Shown here: one piece after another, positions 25,423 through 33,238 of the stretch
Layout: each line of letters begins with the position of its first letter
Numbering within the stretch: the first letter of the stretch is position 1
NCBI GenBank assembly: GCA_027486075.1
Contig: JAIXPU010000116.1
Coordinates: 1-44,242, forward strand
DNA: 44,242 nt
Source: Streptomycetaceae bacterium
GTDB lineage: Bacteria; Actinomycetota; Actinomycetes; Nanopelagicales; Nanopelagicaceae
Direction: 5' to 3'
The notes under the pieces: model-generated
What the model was told of the DNA's origin: nothing
Databases searched by the model: none
The model's input: only the letters and a program-made list of their open reading frames with translations
Translations under genes and position numbers: made by a program

Positions 25423-25674
25423 TTACACAACGCCGAAACCGACGCGACGTTCAGTTGGCTCGCCGATTTCGACATAACCAATCTTGTCTGCAGGAACGAT
25501 GATTTCGTGTCCCTGTACATCTTGAAGAGTGAGGGGAGTCTGCGCTGAAAGAGCGGCAGCAACGGCTGCCTTGATCTCTGCGGGGGTGGAAGGGCAATCA
25601 AAGTTGAGTTCGCTTCCTACATGCGTGATGGAGATACGAACTTTTGAAGCCTTTTCACTTTTCTTTGAACTCAT
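25423..25674 (-). CDS. DUF3107 family small protein
   Basis: 83 residues, KVRISITHVGSELNFDCPST near the N-terminus and GHEIIVPADKIGYVEIG towards the end, characteristic of actinobacterial DUF3107 (homologue Rv3208A). Function unknown. A TAAGAT hexamer ends exactly 7 bases before ATG 25674, giving it its own leaderless promoter. No spacer separates it from the helicase, so the helicase is probably read from the same mRNA. Confidence 0.87.
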   Translation of the reverse strand: MSSKKSEKASKVRISITHVGSELNFDCPSTPAEIKAAVAAALSAQTPLTLQDVQGHEIIVPADKIGYVEIGEPTERRVGFGVV

Positions 25675-25680
25675 ATGCCT

Positions 25681-25686
25681 ATCTTA
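25681..25686 (-). promoter_or_regulatory. Predicted leaderless -10 of the DUF3107-helicase unit (TAAGAT)
   Basis: TAnnnT hexamer ending 7 bases before ATG 25674, in the 16-base gap after the TetR gene. Confidence 0.6.
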
Positions 25687-25690
25687 TTCG

Positions 25691-26326
25691 TTATGACTCT
25701 GTACGGGGAAATCCAGATATGCCTCGCCACATGAGGTTCTCGACAAGTTCCATCGCTTGTTGACGAGTTAGCTTGCTATCACGCTCAAGCCAGTGACGTG
25801 CTGTGACTTGGACATACCCGATTAACCCCACACCGAGCATCATCGCCGCCTCTTTTGGCAGGCCGGTGTCATTTGAAATGACACCACTCACAGCCGCAGC
25901 GCAGTCATATGTCATGCGATTGAGGCGTTCGCGAACTTGTGGCTCAACGTTCATATCGCTTTCGAAGAGCAATCTAAATGCTTCGCCCTCATTTTCAATA
26001 AAGTTAAAGTACGCCTCAATTGTTACGTGAACGCGTAGCTCATTATCAGGAGTAGAAGAGATAGCCTTTTGGATTTCAAAGACGAGCGAATCGATATGCA
26101 AATCCAAGACCGCTAGGTAGAGATCTAACTTTGAAGGAAAGTGCTGGTACAGAACGGGCTTGCTGACATTTGCGCGATCTGCAATCTCATCCATAGCGGC
26201 GGAGTGGTATCCAGCAGCGGTAAAGACTTCAAGGGCTGCCGACAAAAGAATTGCGCGGCGCTCATCGCGAGGGAGTCGAGATTTATCTGTTCGCGAACTG
26301 TTTGCAGAAACTGAATCTGTAGTCAT
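25691..26326 (-). CDS. TetR family transcriptional regulator
   Basis: 211 residues from ATG 26326 (MTTDSVSANSS). The N-terminal DNA-binding domain is ILLSAALEVFTAAGYHSAAM, then DEIADRANVSKPVLYQHFPS, and KLDLYLAVLD completes the HTH. The ligand domain is all-helical and its inducer is unknown. Frame-compatible codons upstream (26335 and above) are possible, but TACGAT sits 8 bases before 26326. Homologous to Rv3208, which in mycobacteria lies beside DUF3107 and moeZ. It is transcribed away from moeZ with start codons 56 bases apart and could regulate both. Confidence 0.9.
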   Translation of the reverse strand: MTTDSVSANSSRTDKSRLPRDERRAILLSAALEVFTAAGYHSAAMDEIADRANVSKPVLYQHFPSKLDLYLAVLDLHIDSLVFEIQKAISSTPDNELRVHVTIEAYFNFIENEGEAFRLLFESDMNVEPQVRERLNRMTYDCAAAVSGVISNDTGLPKEAAMMLGVGLIGYVQVTARHWLERDSKLTRQQAMELVENLMWRGISGFPRTES

Positions 26327-26333
26327 TGTGCGC

Positions 26334-26339
26334 ATCGTA
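26334..26339 (-). promoter_or_regulatory. Predicted leaderless -10 of the TetR gene (TACGAT)
   Basis: TAnnnT hexamer ending 8 bases before ATG 26326; it decides between this ATG and the one at 26335. Confidence 0.5.
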
Positions 26340-26382
26340 TAAGAATTCGCATCGATTGGCACAGTACGGCAGAATTGGCGCC

Positions 26383-27564
26383 ATGAAGACCCCACCGCTA
26401 GTCACACCAGGCCCAGCCCTCTCTGTCGATGAAGTCCGTCGATATAGCCGCCACTTGATCATCCCTGATGTGGCGATGGCAGGACAACAGCGCATGATGA
26501 ATGCCAAGGTGCTCTGTGTTGGCGCTGGTGGATTGGGATCTCCAGCACTTATGTATTTAGCTGCTGCAGGAATCGGCACACTCGGGATTGTTGAGTTCGA
26601 TACTGTCGATGAATCAAATTTGCAACGTCAGATTATTCATGGCCAATCTGATATCGGAAAGAGCAAAGCGCAGAGCGCAAAAGAGAAAATTGCTGAAATC
26701 AATCCCTTTGTAAATGTCATCTTGCACGAAACACGTCTTGATAACTCAAATGTCATGGAGATATTCTCTCAATACGACATCATCGTTGACGGTACAGATA
26801 ACTTTGCAACTCGCTATCTAGTCAACGATGCCTGCGTACTTTTGAAGAAACCATATGTCTGGGGCTCCATCTATCGCTTTGATGGCCAAGCAAGTGTCTT
26901 CTGGGCAGAGTACGGCCCTTGCTACCGTTGCTTGTATCCAGAACCACCACCTCCCGGAATGGTGCCAAGTTGCGCCGAAGGTGGAGTACTCGGAGTTCTC
27001 TGCGCAACCATCGGATCAATTCAAACCACAGAGGCGATTAAGGTTTTAACTGGTGTTGGCGAACCTCTCATTGGCTCACTCATGGTCTATGACGCGCTCG
27101 ATATGACATTCCGCAAGATAAAGGTTCGTAAAGATCCGAACTGCCCACTGTGCAGCGAGAACCCACGTCAGACTGCGCTCTTGCCTGATTACGAAGCGTT
27201 CTGCGGCGTTCTCTCTGAGGCGGCTGCTGAGGCGAGTACCGGATCGACAATTACAGTACAAGAGTTGAAGTCAAAGATTGATGCCCTTGAAGATTATTAC
27301 TTGATTGATGTACGCGAACCAAGTGAGTTCGACATTGTGCGAATTCCAACTTCACACCTGATTCCAAAGCAAGGCTTTATCGATGGCTCAGTTCTGGCAA
27401 CTTTGCCGCAAGATAAGCCAATTATCTTGCATTGCAAGAGCGGTGTGCGATCAGCTGAGTGCTTGGCGATACTTAAGAGCGCAGGTTTCGCTGACGCCTC
27501 ACATGTATCGGGTGGCGTTGTAGCCTGGGCTAAACAGATTGATACATCTCTTCCGGTATATTGA
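26383..27564 (+). CDS. moeZ: MoeB/ThiF adenylyltransferase fused to rhodanese (MoeZ)
   Basis: 393 residues. The E1-like domain (about 20-270) has CVGAGGLGSPALMYL, the adenylation region DTVDESNLQRQIIH, and zinc Cys pairs CYRC and CPLC. A C-terminal rhodanese domain (about 290-393) carries the active Cys in LHCKSGVRSAEC. It adenylates and thiocarboxylates MoaD- or CysO-type sulfur carriers for molybdopterin and cysteine synthesis. ATG 26383 is preferred; only a weak CAGAAT stands 8 bases upstream. mshB follows with a one-base overlap, placing sulfur and thiol metabolism together. Confidence 0.92.
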   Translation: MKTPPLVTPGPALSVDEVRRYSRHLIIPDVAMAGQQRMMNAKVLCVGAGGLGSPALMYLAAAGIGTLGIVEFDTVDESNLQRQIIHGQSDIGKSKAQSAKEKIAEINPFVNVILHETRLDNSNVMEIFSQYDIIVDGTDNFATRYLVNDACVLLKKPYVWGSIYRFDGQASVFWAEYGPCYRCLYPEPPPPGMVPSCAEGGVLGVLCATIGSIQTTEAIKVLTGVGEPLIGSLMVYDALDMTFRKIKVRKDPNCPLCSENPRQTALLPDYEAFCGVLSEAAAEASTGSTITVQELKSKIDALEDYYLIDVREPSEFDIVRIPTSHLIPKQGFIDGSVLATLPQDKPIILHCKSGVRSAECLAILKSAGFADASHVSGGVVAWAKQIDTSLPVY

Positions 27565-28430
27565 TGCGCGATAGTTATCGAGGCTTTCGCGTTCTCTTAG
27601 TTCATGCTCATCCTGATGATGAGACCATCAATAACGGTGCAACGATGGCTATGTATGCAGCTCTTGGAGCATCAGTAACTCTAGTTACATGCACCCGCGG
27701 CGAAGAAGGCGAAGTTCTTATCCCTGAGCTTTCTCACCTAGCAGCGAACGCCACCGATTCATTGGGCCAACATCGCGTTACTGAACTAGCTCTTGCTATG
27801 AAAGAGCTAGGAGTTGCAGACCATCGCTTCCTCGGAGAAGGTGCAAAGCTATATCGAGATAGCGGAATGATGGGAACTGAACCAAATAACCGACCAGATG
27901 TGTTTTGGCAAGCAGATATTGAAGAGGCATCAGATCTACTAGTCCAGATCATCGATGAAGTGAAGCCACATGTGCTCATCACATATGACGAATTTGGAGG
28001 CTATGGACACCCAGACCATATCCAAGCTCACCGAGTGGCGATGCGCGCTGCTGAAAAGTCTGCGTGGGATATCCCAAAAATTTACTGGAATGTCATGCCA
28101 ATTTCAGTTATCCAAGAGGGCATTGATGCCATGAAAGGTATCGACTCTGATTTCTGGGGCGCTGAAAAAGCTGAAGATCTTCCCTTTGCTAAAGATGATT
28201 CATTTGTACATGCCCTCGTGGATGGAAATACCTACGTCGAAAAGAAGATGAGCGCCATGAAGGCGCATGCCACTCAGATTGCAGTAGATGGGCCATTTTT
28301 TGCACTCTCTAATAATGTCGGACTACAAGTCTGGGGTAACGAGTACTACACGCTAGTTAAGGGTGAGAAGAGCGGCCCCTTGAATGAAAAAGGCTACGAG
28401 AGCGATCTCTTCGCTGGAATTTTGCTGTGA
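27564..28430 (+). CDS. mshB: MshB-like N-acetyl-GlcN-inositol deacetylase (mycothiol)
   Basis: 288 residues starting MRDSYRGFRVLLVHAHPDDE. The zinc site is AHPDDE and the distal His lies in GGYGHPDHIQAH. The pattern TCTRGEEGEVLIPELSHLAA and FLGEGAKLYRDSGMMGT matches MshB better than the amidase Mca, whose motif is VHAHPDDESSKG. It makes GlcN-Ins for mycothiol, the actinobacterial thiol. ATG 27564 overlaps the moeZ stop by one base; an in-frame TTG at 27561 also exists. No mshA, mshC or mshD is in the window. Confidence 0.88.
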   Translation: MRDSYRGFRVLLVHAHPDDETINNGATMAMYAALGASVTLVTCTRGEEGEVLIPELSHLAANATDSLGQHRVTELALAMKELGVADHRFLGEGAKLYRDSGMMGTEPNNRPDVFWQADIEEASDLLVQIIDEVKPHVLITYDEFGGYGHPDHIQAHRVAMRAAEKSAWDIPKIYWNVMPISVIQEGIDAMKGIDSDFWGAEKAEDLPFAKDDSFVHALVDGNTYVEKKMSAMKAHATQIAVDGPFFALSNNVGLQVWGNEYYTLVKGEKSGPLNEKGYESDLFAGILL

Positions 28431-28738
28431 AATTTCTCTACGCGATTGCACTGGGCGCAGCAACTGCGCTCGGTGCAACGCTGATTCACCAAACTCTTCC
28501 ACCTTTCGGCGTTGCTCTAGGCATTTTTACAACGTACATCATGATCTGGTGGGTTGGTCGTTACTGCGGCAAACGTCGTTATCGCTTCTATGCCCTCGCT
28601 GCCTGGTTTCTTCTCATTATTCGCGCTGGATCTTTTGGTTCAGGCCAAGAACTTTTGATTCAAGGTGATAACGCAGGTAGCGCCCTACTGACGCTGGGAT
28701 TTCTTGCCGGCGTTGCTGCGCTATTTCGTAAGCTTTAG
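28427..28738 (+). CDS. Small membrane protein next to mshB (DUF6113-like)
   Basis: 103 residues from GTG 28427, which overlaps the mshB stop. It is predicted to have three or four hydrophobic segments (FLYAIALGAATALGATLIH, VALGIFTTYIMIWWVG, FYALAAWFLLIIRAGSFG, GSALLTLGFLAGVAALF) with a CGKRRYR loop. Similar small membrane proteins are commonly found after mshB in actinobacteria. No enzyme function is apparent. It ends one base from convergent cysS. Confidence 0.7.
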   Translation: MKFLYAIALGAATALGATLIHQTLPPFGVALGIFTTYIMIWWVGRYCGKRRYRFYALAAWFLLIIRAGSFGSGQELLIQGDNAGSALLTLGFLAGVAALFRKL

Positions 28739-28739
28739 T

Positions 28740-30332
28740 TTATTTCCAACTCCAACTTTGTCCGGTTGGTCCATCGCTAATTTCTAGCCCCGCCTCTTCT
28801 AACTGCGCGCGCAAAAGATCACTTGTTGGCCAATTCTTATCAGCACGAGCTTGCGCACGTTCTGCCAGAAGGGCTGCAATCTCAGCGGGCAGGGCTTTCT
28901 GGATGGCAGGACGCGCCAAATCTAAACCCAGGACTTGATCTGCAAAGAGGAAGATGGCGCGTTTATCAAGTGCTCCTAGAGTGGAATCTTTTTCTACTGT
29001 GCGAAGTCGTTGCATAGCGCGCGGTGTATCTAAATCGTTTGTCAAAGCATAGATAACTTCTTGATCGAATTTAACATCATCGCCGTTGCCCCATTCAGTC
29101 ATGGCTGTGCGCCAACGACGCAAAGTCGCATGAGCTGCTTCAAGTGATGCCCAACTCAAATCCATCTGTGAGCGGTAACGGTTTTCAAGGAGCGAGAAGC
29201 GAAGAGAGAGCGGATCAAGCCCGCGATCGATGACATCTTGCAGCAGAACTACATTTCCAGCGCTCTTGGACATCTTCCGTCCTTCAAAGAGGAGATGTTC
29301 TCCATGTACCCATGTATCGACTGTCTCTTGTTTCGTCAGGGCATTTGATTGGGCACGTTCATTCTCATGGTGAGGAAAGCGCAGATCGATTCCTCCAATA
29401 TGCACATTAGCGTGGGCCTGCAAGAGATTGATTGACATGACGCTGCATTCGATATGCCAACCCGGAAAACCAGGACCCCAAGGAGAATCCCAAATCATCT
29501 GGGTGCGCCCACCAGCAACTTTCCAGAGCGCCCAATCTGCGTGAAATCTCTTTCCGCCTTCATCAACGTATTCATAACGATGGCCGGGCTTGAGCGAGTC
29601 CAATTTGTTTCCGCTGATTGCTCCGTAGCTCGCACACGATGCCGCATCAAAGTACACAGAGCCATCGCTACCGACATAGGCGCTCTTATTGGCAATGAGT
29701 TCTTCAATTGCTGCAATCATCTCAGTCATATTTTCAGAGGCTTTTGGATAGAGATCTGCAGGAATAACGTTAAGCCTTGCTAGATCTTGATGAAATCTCT
29801 CTTCATAACGTCGCGCAATTTCAAAGGGATCAATATTTGTGCGCTTTGATTCGGCCAACATCTTGTCGCCTTCTGCGCCATCTTCCTGAAAGTCATCAGC
29901 CATATGTCCAACGTCGGTGATGTTCTGAATCAACTGAACTTCCAGCCCCGTCAGAGCGATGGTGCGAGCGATGAGATCGGCGAGAAGAAAAGTCCGCAAA
30001 TTGCCAACATGTGCATCGCGATAGACAGTTGGACCACAGCAGTACATGGTTACCAATCCATCTGTCTGCGTTATCTCCTTCACAGATCGACTCATGGTGT
30101 CGTAGATGGATAAGCGCCCATGCGAGATATCGCGGCGATTAAAGACGGGAATAACCCGCATTACGGCAATATCGTCTGGGTTGAAGGTGATGAGTTCGCC
30201 GCGACGATTGAGTAGCTCTGTCTCACTCTGTAAAACTCCGACGATATCCCGGAAGCCACCATCGCCTTCGCGCAGGCGCAGAGTGGCGCGTTTGCCAAGG
30301 GCCCGGGCCACCTCGCCGCGAAAGTCATTCAC
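28740..30332 (-). CDS. cysS: Cysteinyl-tRNA synthetase with N-terminal SH3-like extension
   Basis: 530 residues. The catalytic core begins at about residue 74 (LSIYDTMSRSVKEI) and has CCGPTVYRDAHVGNLR (Cys zinc ligand and HIGH-like motif), WHIECSVM, FPHHENERAQ (the His/Glu zinc ligands) and RKMSKSAGN (KMSKS). The C-terminal part, ending WPTSDLLRAQLEEAG, is the tRNA-binding region, so this is CysS and not the shorter MshC. The first 72 residues (ALGKRATLRL...VGVLQSETELLNRRGE) are extra and resemble the SH3-like N-terminus of Rv0428c-type acetyltransferases. GTG 30332 is preferred because TACTGT lies 7 bases upstream. Confidence 0.92.
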   Translation of the reverse strand: MNDFRGEVARALGKRATLRLREGDGGFRDIVGVLQSETELLNRRGELITFNPDDIAVMRVIPVFNRRDISHGRLSIYDTMSRSVKEITQTDGLVTMYCCGPTVYRDAHVGNLRTFLLADLIARTIALTGLEVQLIQNITDVGHMADDFQEDGAEGDKMLAESKRTNIDPFEIARRYEERFHQDLARLNVIPADLYPKASENMTEMIAAIEELIANKSAYVGSDGSVYFDAASCASYGAISGNKLDSLKPGHRYEYVDEGGKRFHADWALWKVAGGRTQMIWDSPWGPGFPGWHIECSVMSINLLQAHANVHIGGIDLRFPHHENERAQSNALTKQETVDTWVHGEHLLFEGRKMSKSAGNVVLLQDVIDRGLDPLSLRFSLLENRYRSQMDLSWASLEAAHATLRRWRTAMTEWGNGDDVKFDQEVIYALTNDLDTPRAMQRLRTVEKDSTLGALDKRAIFLFADQVLGLDLARPAIQKALPAEIAALLAERAQARADKNWPTSDLLRAQLEEAGLEISDGPTGQSWSWK

Positions 30333-30338
30333 GCGATA

Positions 30339-30344
30339 ACAGTA
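30339..30344 (-). promoter_or_regulatory. Predicted leaderless -10 of cysS (TACTGT)
   Basis: TAnnnT hexamer ending 7 bases before GTG 30332. It implies that the N-terminal extension is translated. Confidence 0.6.
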
Positions 30345-30370
30345 ATCGTGCAATGCCCGCCCCGCAGGGT

Positions 30371-30376
30371 TAGAAT
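30371..30376 (+). promoter_or_regulatory. Predicted -10 of the ferredoxin operon (TAGAAT)
   Basis: TAGAAT, close to the consensus TATAAT, 41 bases before the GTG at 30417. This gives a leader of about 34 bases ending in GGAGGA (30405-30410), a strong Shine-Dalgarno. Confidence 0.55.
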
Positions 30377-30416
30377 TACCGCCATCTGTTAAGGAAAGCC
30401 AACTGGAGGATTCTTC

Positions 30417-30737
30417 GTGACATATGTGATTGCCGAACCATGCGTTGATGTGAAAGATAAGTCCTGCCGCGAAGAATGTCCGGTGGATTGCATCTACGAC
30501 GGCGCTCGAATGCTCTATATCCAGCCTGACGAATGTGTCGATTGTGGAGCCTGCGAACCGGTCTGCCCAGTTGAAGCCATCTATTACGAAGATGATGTCC
30601 CTGGCCAGTGGCAGAACTATAAGAAGATTAATACTGAGTTTTTCATTGAACTCGGTTCACCTGGAGGAGCATCAAAGGTCGGGGAGACAAATACCGATCA
30701 TGCAGATGTAACGGTTCTTGCGCCAAAAACTTCCTGA
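30417..30737 (+). CDS. fdxA: 7Fe ferredoxin (3Fe-4S/4Fe-4S), FdxC/FdxA type
   Basis: 106 residues. Cys9, Cys17, Cys21, Cys25, Cys40, Cys43, Cys46 and Cys50 lie in CVDVKDKSCREECPVDC and CVDCGACEPVCPVEAIYYED. This matches the bacterial 7Fe ferredoxin, a small electron carrier in the cytoplasm. The tail ELGSPGGASKVG is conserved in mycobacterial FdxC. The GTG start has a strong Shine-Dalgarno. The end overlaps dapC, the neighbour it also has in mycobacteria. Confidence 0.96.
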   Translation: MTYVIAEPCVDVKDKSCREECPVDCIYDGARMLYIQPDECVDCGACEPVCPVEAIYYEDDVPGQWQNYKKINTEFFIELGSPGGASKVGETNTDHADVTVLAPKTS

Positions 30738-31794
30738 TTTTCCTTGGGATTCGCTCGCTCCTTATGGAGTGATTGCGCGCTCGCATCCAGAAGGTGCAAT
30801 CGATTTATCGGTGGGTACTCCTGTGGATGCAACTCCAGAATTTATCCAGGCAGCTCTACAACGAGCAGCGAATTCTCCGGGATATCCCGTAACAGCTGGA
30901 ACTCCGCAATTGCGTGAAGCAATTGAAACCTGGGCGCGCACGCAGCTTGGTGCAACTGGAGATTTTGGAGTTCTTCCACTTATCGGATCCAAAGAATTTG
31001 TCGCATGGTTACCCACTTTTGTAGAAGCTAAGAGCGTTCTCTATCCCAGCGTTGCCTATCCCACGTATTTAGTTGGTGCACTCCTGGCTCAAGCAGAAGC
31101 GACAGCGGTTGAGATTGATTCCAGCACATGGCAGCAGGCGGATATGGCTTGGGTTAACTCGCCATCTAATCCAACCGGCCGCGTTCATTCAGAAGCTGAG
31201 TTGCGCGCTGCTATTACATGGGCGCGCCAGCACCAATCCCTGGTTGTATCCGATGAATGCTATTTCGAATTCGGCGATAGCGCTACGCCTACCTCAATCT
31301 TGAAATTTACTGATGGCGATAATCGCCATATCTTGGCCGTTCACTCACTTTCTAAGCGCTCTTCTATGGCTGGCTATCGCGCCGCCTTTGTTATCGGTGA
31401 TCCTGCGCTGATTGCTCGAATATTAGAAGTGCGCAAACATGCTGGGATGATTGTTCCCTTGCCGGTACAACAGGCGATGGTGGCAGCTCTCTCCGATAGC
31501 GCACATGTTGCAGAGCAACGCAGTCGTTATAACTTCCGTCGTAGCGTTCTTCGCCCGGCACTTGAAGCAGCGGGCTTCACCATTGAAGATTCTGTGGCAG
31601 GCCTTTACATCTGGGCTACCCGCCATGAAAGCGCTTGGGATTCAGTTGCTTGGCTTGCAGATTTAGGAATCTTGGCTACCCCTGGCATCTTCTACGGCGA
31701 TGCTGGCGCACAGCACATTCGCATTGCGATGACAGCAACAGATGAACAGATTGCCAGCGCCGCAGCGCGATTGCAGGCAAAGGTAAACGGATAA
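30718..31794 (+). CDS. dapC: N-succinyldiaminopimelate aminotransferase
   Basis: PLP-dependent class I/II aminotransferase of the succinylase branch of lysine synthesis, downstream of DapD in the pathway. The start is a TTG (RQKLPDFPWDSLAPYGVIA) that overlaps the ferredoxin gene by 20 bases. The PLP Lys is in HSLSKRSSMAGYR, and the Asp and Tyr of WVNSPSNPTGRVHS and VVSDECYFEFGD support the family. 358 residues. No clear Shine-Dalgarno, so probably coupled. Assignment as DapC rests on the fdxC-dapC synteny. Confidence 0.87.
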   Translation: MRQKLPDFPWDSLAPYGVIARSHPEGAIDLSVGTPVDATPEFIQAALQRAANSPGYPVTAGTPQLREAIETWARTQLGATGDFGVLPLIGSKEFVAWLPTFVEAKSVLYPSVAYPTYLVGALLAQAEATAVEIDSSTWQQADMAWVNSPSNPTGRVHSEAELRAAITWARQHQSLVVSDECYFEFGDSATPTSILKFTDGDNRHILAVHSLSKRSSMAGYRAAFVIGDPALIARILEVRKHAGMIVPLPVQQAMVAALSDSAHVAEQRSRYNFRRSVLRPALEAAGFTIEDSVAGLYIWATRHESAWDSVAWLADLGILATPGIFYGDAGAQHIRIAMTATDEQIASAAARLQAKVNG

Positions 31795-32751
31795 ATGGCT
31801 GTCGGCATCTTGCTCGTTGGAGGTTTTGGGACACGTCTTAAACCTCTTACCAATGAATCTCCTAAACCGATGTTGCCAGTTGCGGGCCTGCCGGTAACTG
31901 AACACCAGATTCTCGCGGCCAAGAAAGCAGGAATACATACTTTGGTATTGGCAACTTCATATCTCGCAGAAGTGTTCACGCCATATTTTGGTGATGGATC
32001 GCAGTGGGATATGAAGATTCTCTATGCAGTAGAGAAAGAACCTTTGGGTACGGGTGGGGCAATTCGTAATGCAGCGCAGCTACTTGGGCGCGATGAAGAG
32101 ATCGTGATTTTCAATGGTGATGTCCTTAGTCGTCACTCAATTGCAGATCAGCTGGCATTTCACCAAAAGCACAAGGCCGATGTCACACTTCACCTCATCA
32201 AAGTTGAAGATGCGCGCGCCTTCGGTTGTGTGCCAATCGATGGCGATGGGCGTGTCACTGCCTTTCTTGAGAAGATGGAAAATCCAGTCACCAATCTCAT
32301 CAATGCTGGCTGCTACATCTTTTCTCCAGAAGTCATTGATCGCATTCCACTCAATACCGTTGTGAGTGTGGAGCGAGAAACTTTCCCTGCACTTGTTGCA
32401 GAGCAACGCCCAATCTTTGGATATCACGAGCAGGCGTATTGGTTAGATGTAGGTACTCCTGCTGCGCTCTTTAAGGGATCGCGCGATCTCGTTGTAGGTG
32501 ATTTTCATGCGATGGCTGACTGCGTTATCGCACCGGATGCGAAAATAACGGGTGGCACATCTATCGGGGCGCGCTGCCAGATTGGGGCAGGCGCCCAGAT
32601 CGAAGACTGCATCATCGGAGATGGCGTCATCGTGGGGGATGGTGCATCACTGACACGATCTTTTCTGGCACATGGCGCAGTCGTTGCACCAGGCGCAGTT
32701 TTTCTCGAGAGATATCTATCAAAGAGCGCAGATTTACCGATTTCGCTCTAA
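31795..32751 (+). CDS. Sugar-1-phosphate nucleotidyltransferase (mannose-1-phosphate guanylyltransferase-like)
   Basis: 318 residues. The N-terminal nucleotidyltransferase has LLVGGFGTRLKPLTNESPKP (nucleotide loop and Lys), IVIFNGDVLS and LGTGGAIRNAAQLL. The C-terminal part has hexapeptide repeats of a left-handed beta helix (GTSIGARCQIGAGAQIEDCI). The mycobacterial homologue next to whiB2 (ManB, Rv3264c) makes GDP-mannose. With the phosphomannomutase at 38008 this may form a mannose-to-GDP-mannose route for wall glycans, but TDP-glucose or UDP-glucose substrates are not excluded. ATG follows the dapC stop with no spacer. Confidence 0.87.
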   Translation: MAVGILLVGGFGTRLKPLTNESPKPMLPVAGLPVTEHQILAAKKAGIHTLVLATSYLAEVFTPYFGDGSQWDMKILYAVEKEPLGTGGAIRNAAQLLGRDEEIVIFNGDVLSRHSIADQLAFHQKHKADVTLHLIKVEDARAFGCVPIDGDGRVTAFLEKMENPVTNLINAGCYIFSPEVIDRIPLNTVVSVERETFPALVAEQRPIFGYHEQAYWLDVGTPAALFKGSRDLVVGDFHAMADCVIAPDAKITGGTSIGARCQIGAGAQIEDCIIGDGVIVGDGASLTRSFLAHGAVVAPGAVFLERYLSKSADLPISL

Positions 32752-32799
32752 TTTTTCTCACTTTTTTGCCAAATCAGGCCTAAATTCCCCACCCTGGGG

Positions 32800-32828
32800 T
32801 TGACTCCAAGGGATTACACGGGTGTAAT
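32800..32828 (+). promoter_or_regulatory. whiB promoter with overlapping 16-base palindrome
   Basis: TTGACT (32800-32805) and TGTAAT (32823-32828) form a -35/-10 pair with a 17-base spacer. Unlike most genes here this promoter has a recognisable -35. The perfect inverted repeat ATTACAC-GG-GTGTAAT (32813-32828) covers the -10, an excellent place for a repressor or activator dimer. Confidence 0.65.
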
Positions 32829-32843
32829 TCTCTTCTAGAGCGC

Positions 32844-32862
32844 GTGATTAATTAGAAATCAC
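32844..32862. repeat. Inverted repeat in whiB leader
   Basis: GTGATT (32844-32849) and AATCAC (32857-32862) flank a 7-base AT-rich centre, just upstream of the Shine-Dalgarno. It could be a second operator or a weak hairpin in the mRNA. Confidence 0.4.
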
Positions 32863-32888
32863 AGCCTATGACTTGAGGAGATTTGCGA

Positions 32889-33197
32889 ATGCCAATCCGC
32901 CCAGAAGGAACATCTACTGGCAAGCCATCAGCCCCCACTGCTGGACCAACAATTCAACTCGCTAGCGGAGAGAACTTAGAGCTCTCCTGGCAAGAGCGCT
33001 CACTGTGCGCTCAGACTGACCCTGAAGCTTTCTTCCCTGAAAAGGGTGGATCTACCCGCGAAGCTAAGCGGGTCTGCCTCTCTTGTGAGGTTCGCCAAGA
33101 GTGCCTCGAATACGCCCTCGCTCACGATGAGCGTTTTGGCATCTGGGGCGGACTCTCTGAGCGTGAGCGTCGTCGCCTCAAGCGACGTCCTGCTTAA
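32889..33197 (+). CDS. whiB: WhiB-family iron-sulfur transcription factor (WhiB/WhmD type)
   Basis: 102 residues from ATG 32889, served by AGGAG at 32876-32880. An in-frame TTG at 32883 is less likely. Four Cys ligands for a 4Fe-4S cluster lie at 40, 63, 66 and 72 (SLCAQTD, RVCLSCEVRQEC). The G[IV]WGG turn is FGIWGGLSE and a basic C-terminus RRRLKRRPA binds DNA. The segment LCAQTDPEAFFPEKGGSTREAK and synteny mark it as the WhiB/WhmD (WhiB2) orthologue, which controls septation and division genes with the primary sigma factor. It probably regulates growth here; no sporulation is implied. Confidence 0.94.
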   Translation: MPIRPEGTSTGKPSAPTAGPTIQLASGENLELSWQERSLCAQTDPEAFFPEKGGSTREAKRVCLSCEVRQECLEYALAHDERFGIWGGLSERERRRLKRRPA

Positions 33198-33226
33198 CTC
33201 ACCATTTATATCCGCACACCACGCGA

Positions 33227-33232
33227 TAAGTT
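33227..33232 (+). promoter_or_regulatory. Predicted leaderless -10 of the large GT2 gene (TAAGTT)
   Basis: TAnnnT hexamer ending 7 bases before ATG 33239. Confidence 0.6.
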
Positions 33233-33238
33233 TCCTTT

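Noticed and set aside
28740..30332. MshC (mycothiol cysteine ligase) next to mshB
   Set aside because: MshC is a CysS paralogue without the C-terminal tRNA-binding region. This protein has that region (ending in a QLEEAG-type segment), so CysS is the better call.
32814..32827. TTACACGGGTGTAA as a BldD box at whiB
   Set aside because: The Streptomyces BldD consensus as I recall it has a one-base centre between TNACNC and GNGTNA. Here the two halves are separated by two bases, so it does not match exactly. Only an unnamed operator is claimed.
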